In this document: piece by piece, positions 59,201-64,000 of the stretch
How positions within the stretch are numbered: the first letter of the stretch is position 1
How the letters are laid out: each line of letters opens with the position of its first letter
Assembly (NCBI RefSeq): GCF_902806685.2
Contig: NC_048537.1
Span: 7,896,720-7,960,719, forward strand
DNA length: 64,000 bases
Source of the DNA: Maniola hyperantus
Lineage: Eukaryota; Arthropoda; Insecta; Lepidoptera; Nymphalidae
Direction of reading: 5' to 3'
Notes under the pieces: model-generated
What the model was told of the DNA's origin: nothing
The model's input: only the letters and a program-made list of their open reading frames with translations
Database searches by the model: none
Translations under genes and position numbers: made by a program

Positions 59201-59297
59201 CAAAGAGCGCACTCTTGACCTACGTAACTCCACAGAATCCCTCGACAAAGACTTAAAATGTGGAACCTTACAGAAGGTTAAAAAGACTTACATTTGA
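46002..59297 (+). CDS. Semaphorin-1A, transmembrane guidance protein
   Basis: Axon-guidance cue and receptor at the neuronal surface; in insects it acts through plexin A. Ten coding exons: 46,002-46,092; 49,028-49,124; 50,128-50,179; 54,471-54,723; 56,454-56,647; 56,923-57,064; 57,209-57,890; 58,060-58,385; 58,634-58,823; 59,072-59,297. All introns are GT-AG, phases match, and the sum is 750 codons plus stop. Order of parts: signal peptide (1-17), Sema domain (about 40-485), PSI domain with ECVALQDPHCAWD (about 495-545), polar linker, membrane helix (about 629-652, AVVASCLVTLMVGFVIGYLF), and a cytoplasmic tail of 98 residues ending TLQKVKKTYI. Class 1 is indicated by the PSI domain followed by a membrane helix without immunoglobulin or thrombospondin repeats. 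N-glycosylation sites include NTT, NLS, NST and NCS. The tail is shorter than the Drosophila protein's, close to the grasshopper form. Alternative 3' exons are possible. Confidence 0.95.
46318..46490 (+). mobile_element. LINE 3' end in Sema-1a intron 1
   Basis: Reads RSFGRPAIRWTDNIRQVAG, then CRWIQAAQDRGVLKSLQETY and VQ before a stop, and ends in a (GAT)n tail. This matches the C-terminus of a lepidopteran endonuclease-reverse transcriptase protein. It is strongly 5'-truncated. Confidence 0.7.
46781..47336 (-). mobile_element. Two GGTTCCG-ended copies back to back, intron 1
   Basis: A short end fragment (46,781-46,898, with a (GACA)n run and GATTCCTACGGAACC) is followed by a nearly full-length reversed copy (46,899-47,336). 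The full copy opens with ACCGGCCAAGTGCGAGTCAG and closes with TGAGGTACGGAACCCT. Confidence 0.7.
47446..47882 (+). other. Possible decayed coding sequence in intron 1 (unidentified)
   Basis: Two consecutive open segments have protein-like composition: 47,446-47,661 (with GRIRRGRLAAKYRSSQLCG) and, after a stop, about 47,662-47,850 (YRNPVSWKYIDGTHIVKIAM). I recognise neither. The stretch ends in a GGTTCCG-element scrap (47,837-47,882), which suggests a broken mobile element rather than an exon. Confidence 0.25.
47883..49027. other. Rest of Sema-1a intron 1
   Basis: AT-rich unique sequence with no further recognised element. Confidence 0.5.
49028..49124 (+). CDS. Sema-1a coding exon 2
   Basis: Start of the Sema domain: GDETPEQFVGNTTG and NHFRILDKDDFSILVGG. 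Acceptor TTACAG, donor AG|GTTGGT (phase 2). It contains a glycosylation site NTT. Confidence 0.9.
49172..49330 (-). mobile_element. tRNA-derived SINE, family 1, intron 2
   Basis: ATCATGATCAACCCATTACC and GCCACGCTGGCCCAATGCGG are reversed tail and body. The copy stops at AGGTTTCCTCAGGATAT, so the tRNA-like head is absent. Confidence 0.7.
49728..49987. mobile_element. MITE family B, copy 3, interrupted, intron 2
   Basis: TA-CAGTACGCGGCAGAAAG at the left and a degraded TGACTGTACTG-TA at the right. The inner CGTTGTCTCTGTC / GACAGGGACAACG arms pair. A second palindrome is inserted near the right end (listed next). Confidence 0.75.
49884..49960. mobile_element. Nested 77-bp palindromic MITE
   Basis: Perfect 23-bp arms starting CAGTCAGCAACAAAGCTAGG and ending with its complement, with a 31-base loop. 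Comparison with intact family B copies puts the insertion after GATGTA. The right flank repeats those two bases as CA, consistent with a TA duplication with one change. No coding. Confidence 0.7.
50128..50179 (+). CDS. Sema-1a coding exon 3
   Basis: A small 52-base exon encoding SMVYNLSLYDLSENVEQ, the first blade strand with an NLS glycosylation site. Acceptor TTTTTAG, donor CAG|GTGAGT, phase 0. Confidence 0.9.
50240..50281. repeat. Perfect 20-bp hairpin just after exon 3
   Basis: AAAAGAAACTCTCAAAGCTC and its exact complement are separated by two bases. It lies 61 bases after the exon 3 donor. It could affect splicing or be a MITE remnant; the function is unknown. Confidence 0.75.
50332..50494. 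mobile_element. MITE family A, copy in intron 3
   Basis: CATACGCGACAGGTAGAGAT at the left and CTCAACCTGTCACGTACTAT at the right, GC-rich centre. Confidence 0.85.
50757..50955 (+). repeat. CGCG-core repeat, second type, diverged
   Basis: AACCGCGTGGATTTAGGTTT near the left, GATTTTCAGAGATAAAATAT in the body, and ACACTTTCGCATTTATTAT at the right end. Confidence 0.55.
50956..52514. other. Unassigned part of Sema-1a intron 3
   Basis: Unique sequence with GC-richer spots (about 51,440-51,480, 52,290-52,345). I see no exon or repeat here. Confidence 0.45.
52515..52731 (+). repeat. CGCG-core repeat, (CAGT)n type, intron 3
   Basis: CTAGCTGATGCCCGCGACTT, CACCCCCTTAGGGGTTGAAT, GCTGTGCGTTGATAGATCAG, with the (CAGT)n run reduced to two or three units. 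It is directly followed by the other repeat type. Confidence 0.75.
52732..52957 (+). repeat. CGCG-core repeat, second type, intron 3
   Basis: CTAGCTGACGCCCGCGACTT, a GGAAGG-rich insertion, TTTTCCGGGATAAATGTCAA and GATGTGATTGAAGGACAAAC. Its usual CACACTTTCGCATTTATAA end is missing, replaced by a SINE. Confidence 0.7.
52958..53056 (-). mobile_element. tRNA-derived SINE, family 3, reversed
   Basis: On the minus strand: CTCCCTGGCGCAGTGGTAAG (A-box region), GTTATATTGTTAGTGGGAGG, then GGGTTCGATTCCCGG (B-box) and an A/T-rich tail. A tRNA-like head is present but no full cloverleaf. Confidence 0.65.
53072..53213 (-). repeat. GGTTCCG-related repeat, reversed fragment
   Basis: TATTACGGTTGACGAGATAG, a (GACG)-rich run and CCTTTCGAGTACGGAAACCT match the 42,000-42,117 piece. 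Confidence 0.6.
53575..53942 (+). repeat. CGCG-core repeat, (CAGT)n type, interrupted
   Basis: The two halves (53,575-53,641 and 53,794-53,942) join cleanly into the family sequence ACCCC-TTA-GGGG when the inserted element is removed. The (CAGT)n run is short. Confidence 0.75.
53642..53793. mobile_element. Nested MITE with TTA target duplication (PIF/Harbinger type)
   Basis: A 152-bp insertion with ends CGGCGGTTACGCACT and AGTGCGTAATCGCCG (one mismatch in 15), then more pairing inside (ATCCGAGT). TTA lies on both sides (53,639-53,641 and 53,794-53,796), while uninterrupted copies of the host repeat have one TTA. Three-base TTA/TAA duplications are typical of PIF/Harbinger elements. It has no coding capacity. 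Confidence 0.75.
54075..54220 (+). mobile_element. LINE 3'-end remnant, intron 3
   Basis: GCCGCCAAGCGATTTAGCGT, GGTACGATACCGTGTAGAAA, TTAGCCCGCTTCCATCTTAG and a terminal AATAAAAAAAATT. It is the same family as the reversed copy at 16,721. Confidence 0.65.
54471..54723 (+). CDS. Sema-1a coding exon 4
   Basis: Sema domain residues 81-165. It carries conserved cysteines (ELCQLKGKSADDCQNY; LVCGTNAFKPMCRRY; GRCPYNPQHNST). These form the disulphides of the first blades in semaphorins. It ends in phase 1. Confidence 0.95.
54724..56453. other. Sema-1a intron 4
   Basis: Mostly unique. It holds a GC-richer patch (about 55,160-55,215), a scrap CCGACTTCCAAAAAGGAGGT of a common lepidopteran repeat at 55,809, and the RT remnant listed next. 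Confidence 0.5.
55853..55985 (+). mobile_element. Decayed reverse transcriptase C-terminal remnant
   Basis: TAATAAGCTCCTAGAAGACA and TTTAAAGGATTATTGAAATA align with the 40,268-40,400 remnant over the whole length. Frames are broken by several stops. Confidence 0.45.
56454..56647 (+). CDS. Sema-1a coding exon 5
   Basis: Residues from DGQLYTATAADFSG to FFYRETAVEYMNCGK, with the class-typical EPLIYREPVRTEHSDLRLLN segment. Donor AAG|GTCAGT, phase 0. Confidence 0.95.
56923..57064 (+). CDS. Sema-1a coding exon 6
   Basis: Encodes AVYSRVARVCLNDKGG, the semaphorin hallmark after the NCGK cysteine, then WTSFLKARLNCSIPGEYPF. It ends in phase 1. Confidence 0.95.
57209..57890 (+). CDS. Sema-1a coding exon 7
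   Basis: The largest exon, the rest of the Sema beta-propeller. It includes NGIYGSGSSRNDIVYAVFTT, GSAVCAFAMRDILDAFEGPF and MYVGTDDGRVIKAVN, and ends at the first PSI cysteines (CTNSQSC). Acceptor TTTTACAG, donor AG|GTATGT (phase 2). Confidence 0.95.
58060..58385 (+). CDS. Sema-1a coding exon 8 (PSI domain and linker)
   Basis: ECVALQDPHCAWD and QQQCSW complete the PSI module. After this the sequence is polar and low in structure (many S, T, N, K) up to the membrane-proximal exon. The linker is the least conserved part in this family. Confidence 0.95.
58634..58823 (+). CDS. Sema-1a coding exon 9 (membrane helix)
   Basis: ALLTAVVASCLVTLMVGFVI is the membrane span, followed by the basic stop-transfer SRRFRHPF. 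It ends in phase 2 at AG|GTCAGA. Reading past this donor gives a stop after four more codons (SELV), so an unspliced form would lose the tail. Confidence 0.95.
59072..59297 (+). CDS. Sema-1a coding exon 10 (cytoplasmic tail)
   Basis: RLSPLETPLNVNSGYNMPPR and CGTLQKVKKTYI are typical of insect class 1 semaphorin tails. The stop TGA is at 59,295-59,297. Confidence 0.95.
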
Positions 59298-61437
59298 AAT
59301 ATAACCCAACAAACTGTATACGGTACCATTGCAAAGTGATAGTGAGTTTTGTGACAGTTTAGTAAAGTGTGTCGCGTGTGCCAAGTGAACCGAGCAACTC
59401 GGCTGGAACTGTGTCGGTGTTATTGCGTGAGAACTTTTGATTCTTGTAAATATTGCGTTTATATGTACAGTTTACAAACAAGACTCGTATTTTAATTTTT
59501 ACTGTGGCAGTAAACAAATGCATTTAGGCGTTACGACACAAGAAATTGCCAGTAACTCTACAACGGACTTTCATTGGAATTTTAAACTGTAACCACGTAT
59601 AGATTTTATTTTTAAAGGGGCTATTTTTATTGTGTACGACGTTTTCCGTTAGATTTAAACCCTACTCATAAGTATTATAGATAATAATATTATCTACAAT
59701 CTTATATGGACTTAAATAAATTTATATATTCCTCTTTTAATAATATTATGTTAGCTCTATCCCTCCCATCGTCGTTAACGTCTTACGTAATTATAGCCTC
59801 AGTGTCCTGTAGTTTGTATATTATCATATAAATTACGGAGATATGTGGTTTCAGAGACATTTAATACTAAATGAGACAATCGTCGCCTGTATTTATCCGC
59901 TTTCCGCTTTACGAGTACATTATTGACCAAAGGAAACCTATGTGTATAGATTGTCGATTCAGTATTAAGTGTAGTTATAAGTAATAGGTACATTCCATAC
60001 GTTAGATATATAGCATACGTTAGATATTCGCAGAGCAGCTCTTGTAAATATAAATAAATGTGTATATAGTGCTAATAATAATAGCGACTGGGCTTAAGGA
60101 TATCGACATAGAGATGGCAAAACAGTTTTGATAAAATGATTAGCTAATTTATTGCATAGTCCAAATTGATCATTCGAGCAATACAAATATTGTTACGATG
60201 TAGTTGGAAGAGCGGCAATTATAGTTGGTCTGGTAAGATATTGCCATTTGTGTTTGTATGTACATGGTATGTACCTCACACATGACGACACATTACACCA
60301 ACATGCAGATAATGTGGCTAATTCTGTTGTAGGTACGTACAATCTCTAAACTAAATTCTTTTTTCGCAGGGAACATTTTGAGAGGGATGTATATTATAGT
60401 ACGCGACAGGTTGAGATGGGAATCGGGATGGGGACGCCCTGCACATCCACACAGCCCCCGCGCTACCCCGGTGCGGGCGAGCGTGGGTGACGTGTAGGTG
60501 TACGGGACGTTCCCCCGCCTAATACCACGATTGTCATCTCGGCCTGTCGCGAACTATAGATATCTCATTTTAGTTAAATTTAGAGATTGCTGACTAATAA
60601 AAATTCTCATAAACGCAATTCTCAAGATCTGAAGTCAGCTGTATCTGTATTTGAAAATTATTTAAATAGTAAAGGTATAAAATTTGTTAAAATAATATTA
60701 CGAACATGTTAAATTGCTGTGCTAACTGCATAGTGCCTTGTAGGTTGCCAATCTAGTGCCTAATGTACTGTAGGATACATCAGGAAGATATTATATGCCT
60801 AAGTATACATAATGTGTTTGTTCTCTTGTTACATATTATTGTTTCAAGCTTAAAAGCTTTGATAATGAACCTGTATTAATTTATAGTTATGCGGACAATT
60901 GTTTTGTAAGCTTATGCCGCTTCTTAGAAATATGTATAAATCACTACATATATTGTATCTACCAACCTCCTTTCCACACATTATATCCTCCTATGTCGGT
61001 TATTATTTTACTAATCTTAAATTCTATAAAGTTGTATCTTAAAATGTGAATTTGAATGCTAGGCTGAAGGAACCACCAGAGATCTAATAAAAATTAACAT
61101 GTATTCCCACCGCAAAACAAAGTTGTTAAGTAAGCGGAAATTATTTCTGCATCTTCTGCTATGTAAACTTTAGAAAGAGTTCTATATATTATATATAGTT
61201 ATAGATGAGGTGAAATAAACTCTTTAAAAGTTAGGAAATTTTTATTTTTAAAAGTTTTTTTATATTTTATAGATAATTGAACTATAATTATTATGTGAAA
61301 CGTGCATGATTGCAAAAAAAAACAGTTACTGTATTGTATCATTACACAAATAATGTACATATACATTCATATAAAATTGATTGTATTGTATACCTACATC
61401 AAAATATGTATTATTTATATTCTTTGTAATAAATAAA
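59298..61437 (+). other. Probable 3' UTR of Sema-1a
   Basis: AATAAA signals lie at 59,715, 60,053, 61,214 and 61,428-61,437. Several polyadenylation forms are therefore possible, with the last giving the longest UTR. The region is AT-rich with no open frame of note and includes the family A MITE. Confidence 0.55.
60395..60558. mobile_element. MITE family A in probable Sema-1a 3' UTR
   Basis: TATAGTACGCGACAGGTTGA and CGGCCTGTCGCGAACTATA enclose a GC-rich hairpin. If the distal AATAAA sites are used, the transcript carries a strong stem of about 75 paired positions. Confidence 0.85.
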
Positions 61438-61966
61438 TTAATTGAAAATATTTTGCGGTTTTATCAATTGTCCTGATTATTGTTGTAGATAAATATGTTT
61501 TATTACATTTTAATTTAATAATAATGTAATTGGTTTTATTTCTTTTTCAATATTAAAACACAAAATATGACAGTCATAGATTTCTTTATCTTAGGTATCA
61601 ATATAAATAAAAAGAGAAACTAGCTTATCAACAAATAGTTCAATCTGCTGGTTTCAGATATTTGAGATACCTCTTGGATATAGGTTCTCATTATAATTAA
61701 AATTCCGCCACAGCGCAAAAGGGACTAGATAGTAATTAAATGAGTCATGAATTTTATGAACAAGTACATATTTTTTTACTGTTTGGTACTTTTTTGAGAC
61801 AACCACCTACTCATTTTACTGAAGTCTGTCGAACTGATTGGCATCATTAATATAGAATATTATATGACTATCATAATTATATAAATAGATCATTTCAACA
61901 AGTTTCAGTCTACCAACTGGTTGGTAAAACTAAAAATTTTTAGAACACAGACTTATAAAATATTAT
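61438..61966 (-). other. Convergent 3' region; 3' UTR of the HARBI1-like gene
   Basis: On the minus strand, AATAAA occurs at 61,540-61,535, about 430 bases after the stop of the HARBI1-like gene. About 100 bases separate it from the last + strand signal, so the two genes end tail to tail. Confidence 0.5.
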
Positions 61967-62854
61967 TCACTGTTGAAATGTTTTAGAATTATGAAAATAA
62001 TTGATAAAATTAGATAAAAACTGACGTTTTTCTGCTGCTGTATCAACTACATCAGTATCAATGGTAATACCCTCATCAATCAAAACTACCTCTTCCTTGA
62101 CTGGGCTGCCTTCTTGAATTAGAACGAAATTGTGTAAAACACATGCTGCACATATCAATGTATTCACAGCTTCAGGTTTATTTATGTCTATAAGGTTCAA
62201 CTTCCTAAATCTATCTCTTAAAATATCAAATGCTTGTCTGATATAACTATGTGCTTTCCAATGCACTGCATTAAATCTCATTTCTTCACTTGTTACTGCT
62301 TCATCACGAGTAAATGGTGTGATTAAATTCATTCGTAATTTATAGTCTGCATCTCCTAACATGTGATTATCAAAGTTGACTAAGTTCTTGAGCTCCTGTG
62401 ATAGAAAACTTTCCCTGAAGACTTTGCCTTTTCGTGTCGTACCTATTTCTCCCACATGTATGTCAATGAACATAAGTGTTTCATCACAAACAGCTTGAAG
62501 GAGAATTATTTCAGGTTTTGCTCTTCTTTTTCTCCTCGAACCAACTTTTAGCTGGCAAGCATCAATAAAACCTATACAATTAGGGAACCCATATTTACTA
62601 TTAACCTTTATCCTAGTCACATGTTGCTCTTCCAAAGATGGCCAATTTATGAACTGATTTCTTTGTTCTGCTACCAAAGTTGCTATCTCATGGAAGATGT
62701 AGCTAACTGAGGACTTGTGTAAACCAAATAATTCTCCAATTTCTTTAAATGATACATCATTTGTTAGCAGCCACAGAAATACATGCACCTTCTTATTTAG
62801 TGGTACAATCGAAGAGCCAGGTTTCACATATTCTTTCAGAAAGTTGATTAGTGC
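61967..62854 (-). CDS. HARBI1-like exon 2
   Basis: Acceptor ATATTTCAG followed by ALINFLKEYVKPGSS, continuing the frame of exon 1 exactly. It contains the whole nuclease region and ends NSKTFQQ and stop. Confidence 0.85.
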   Translation of the reverse strand, partial: ALINFLKEYVKPGSSIVPLNKKVHVFLWLLTNDVSFKEIGELFGLHKSSVSYIFHEIATLVAEQRNQFINWPSLEEQHVTRIKVNSKYGFPNCIGFIDACQLKVGSRRKRRAKPEIILLQAVCDETLMFIDIHVGEIGTTRKGKVFRESFLSQELKNLVNFDNHMLGDADYKLRMNLITPFTRDEAVTSEEMRFNAVHWKAHSYIRQAFDILRDRFRKLNLIDINKPEAVNTLICAACVLHNFVLIQEGSPVKEEVVLIDEGITIDTDVVDTAAEKRQFLSNFINYFHNSKTFQQ

Positions 62855-63962
62855 CTGAAATATAAAATTTAAAAAATCGCTAACTTCACAAAAAAAATAT
62901 CCTTTCTCTTTGGACAGGCTTTACTTTAATAGTTAGCCAGAGGTCAACCACCCTAGTTTGACAGCTAGTGTGACAATCGCAATCACCTATGATTGTGCAA
63001 CAGAAGTATTACTATTGGCTGAAGTGTCTTGCTGCAGAATAAATACCATAAATTCAGCTAATCACAAAAAATGAGACTGTAGCAATGATTGACGCAACTT
63101 TTTTACAATCAACCAGCCGTTTTCAGAAAAAGCCAAACTCTCTATCATCTATACTTACTAATACCATAGAGGTCTCACATACAACAGGGCTGCATCTAAG
63201 TGCAGAAAAGAAACCGAAGAAGAAGAAAGATCATAGAGGTTAAAGTAAGTGAGGTACAATAGTCATGTAGGGGAAGATCTCTGAAAATAAACTAGCGACC
63301 CGCCTCTTCTTTGATACTTTTTATACCGGAAAACTGACGAGTTCTGACTGGATTTTTAAAATGCCGCGGTGTAACCAGCATCATCCAGTTACTTATTTTA
63401 TTTAGTAACTAGCTGATGCCCGCGACTTCATCTGCGTGGAATTAGGTTTTTTAAAAATCCCGTGGGAACTCTTTTATTTTCCGGGATAAAAAGTAGCCTA
63501 TGTCACTCTGCAGGTTTTTATCTACACCCATGCAAAAAATCACGTCAATCCGTTGCACCGTTGCGACGTGATTGAAGGACAAACCAACGAACCAATAAAC
63601 CAACAAACAAACACACTTTCGCATTTATAATAAGGGAACCTACTGATAACACATACAATAACAATTACCTCAACGGTAGTTTTACTCATTTTGAACCTGT
63701 CATAATAATCTTCTTCAGAGAAATTTTTCACTGTCTCCTCATAGAAATCCTCTTCTCTCAAAACTGGCAAACAGAATGAGCGCCTGCTCGAAACCGAGTC
63801 CAGAGCTGGACGGTGTTCCTTCATGAGAACATCGTTCACATACGAAATGTTTTCTAAATTTTCACTGATTACATTAGCCGTAGCTACTATTAGCCTGTTC
63901 GTTGTCGAAACATTGTCATCTAAAAATAACTCCATTATAAACTCTATATCTCTATAAGACAT
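61967..63962 (-). CDS. HARBI1/ALP1-like PIF/Harbinger-derived protein
   Basis: Two exons, 63,962-63,669 and 62,854-61,967, join in phase 0 into 393 codons plus stop. N-terminal part: FSEEDYYDRFKMSKTTVEAL (residues 81-100), the usual entry into the Harbinger nuclease region. A helix-turn-helix-like EIGELFGLHKSSVSYIFHEI is at 136-155. The DDE nuclease fold follows: first D at 196 (GFIDAC), second D at 266 (LGDADY), then the segment SYIRQAFDILRDRFRKL. There the catalytic E of the family (VVVERAFG) is R304. The family's HDS motif is also changed (RKG at 239-241). CAACVLHNF at the end is typical. The frame is open and full length, so loss of catalysis without decay points to domestication. It may instead be a recent inactive copy; no terminal repeats were found. 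A 5' exon beyond the window is possible. Confidence 0.85.
62855..63668 (-). other. Intron of the HARBI1-like gene
   Basis: 814 bases, GT-AG. A CGCG-core repeat occupies 63,406-63,632. Autonomous Harbinger elements can also have introns, so this alone does not decide domestication. Confidence 0.75.
63406..63632 (+). repeat. CGCG-core repeat, second type, in HARBI1-like intron
   Basis: CTAGCTGATGCCCGCGACTT, AATCCCGTGGGAACTC, TTTTCCGGGATAAAAAGTAG, GACGTGATTGAAGGACAAAC and ACACTTTCGCATTTATAATA. It is among the best preserved copies, which suggests recent insertion into the intron. Confidence 0.75.
63669..63962 (-). CDS. HARBI1-like exon 1
   Basis: Encodes MSYRDIEFIMELFLDDN to MSKTTVE (98 codons). 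Donor GAG|GTAATT. The start is the first ATG and lies 38 bases from the window edge, so further upstream exons cannot be judged. Confidence 0.75.
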
Positions 63963-64000
63963 GTCTGATGGCTTGTGATTTCTACGTATATTATAATACT

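Overview
The window is nuclear DNA from an insect, almost certainly a moth or butterfly (Lepidoptera). It is AT-rich and scattered with CCTA/TAGG-type tetranucleotides. It carries many copies of the dispersed repeats with the core CGCGACTTCGTCCGCG that are characteristic of lepidopteran genomes. Genes are split by GT-AG introns, and nothing is bacterial: no operons, ribosome binding sites or CRISPR arrays.

Layout. Bases 1-45,955 hold no gene that I can establish. They are a mosaic of non-autonomous DNA transposons, tRNA-derived SINEs and LINE 3' remnants set in unique sequence. Two places in this desert may be exonic: a short open stretch behind a possible splice acceptor (6280-6401), and a CpG-rich, promoter-like block (about 33,760-34,205) that could be an upstream promoter and 5' exon of the gene to its right. 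From 45,956 to about 61,440 lies one complete protein-coding gene on the + strand, a transmembrane class 1 semaphorin (Sema-1a). It has ten coding exons whose splice phases join without a break into 750 codons plus a stop: signal peptide, Sema domain, PSI domain, linker, one membrane helix and a short cytoplasmic tail. On the minus strand, tail to tail with it, is a two-exon PIF/Harbinger (HARBI1/ALP1-like) transposase-derived gene (61,967-63,962, 393 residues). In it the third acidic residue of the DDE triad is replaced by arginine, which suggests a domesticated, non-cutting protein.

Mobile elements. At least three palindromic MITE families are present. Family A (core GTACGCGACAGGT, GC-rich, about 150-165 bp) has nine copies, one of them in the probable 3' UTR of Sema-1a. 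Family B (CAGTACGCGGCAGAAA) has three copies with TA at both ends. Family C (AAAGCTCATTTCACACTACG) has three. There is also an intact non-autonomous hAT element at 35,311-37,021, with 15-bp perfect terminal inverted repeats and a perfect 8-bp target duplication. A 152-bp MITE with a TTA target duplication (the PIF/Harbinger pattern) is nested inside another repeat in Sema-1a intron 3. Two related repeats with the CGCGACTTCGTCCGCG core, a GGTTCCG-ended element of about 420 bp, three SINE families and several LINE tails make up the rest.

The two genes show no functional link beyond being neighbours. I found no new multi-gene system. The most notable items are the catalytically altered Harbinger-derived gene, the intact hAT copy, the nested MITE, the 8-codon upstream ORF before the semaphorin start, and the family A hairpin in the semaphorin 3' UTR. 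All assignments come from reading the sequence; no database was searched.
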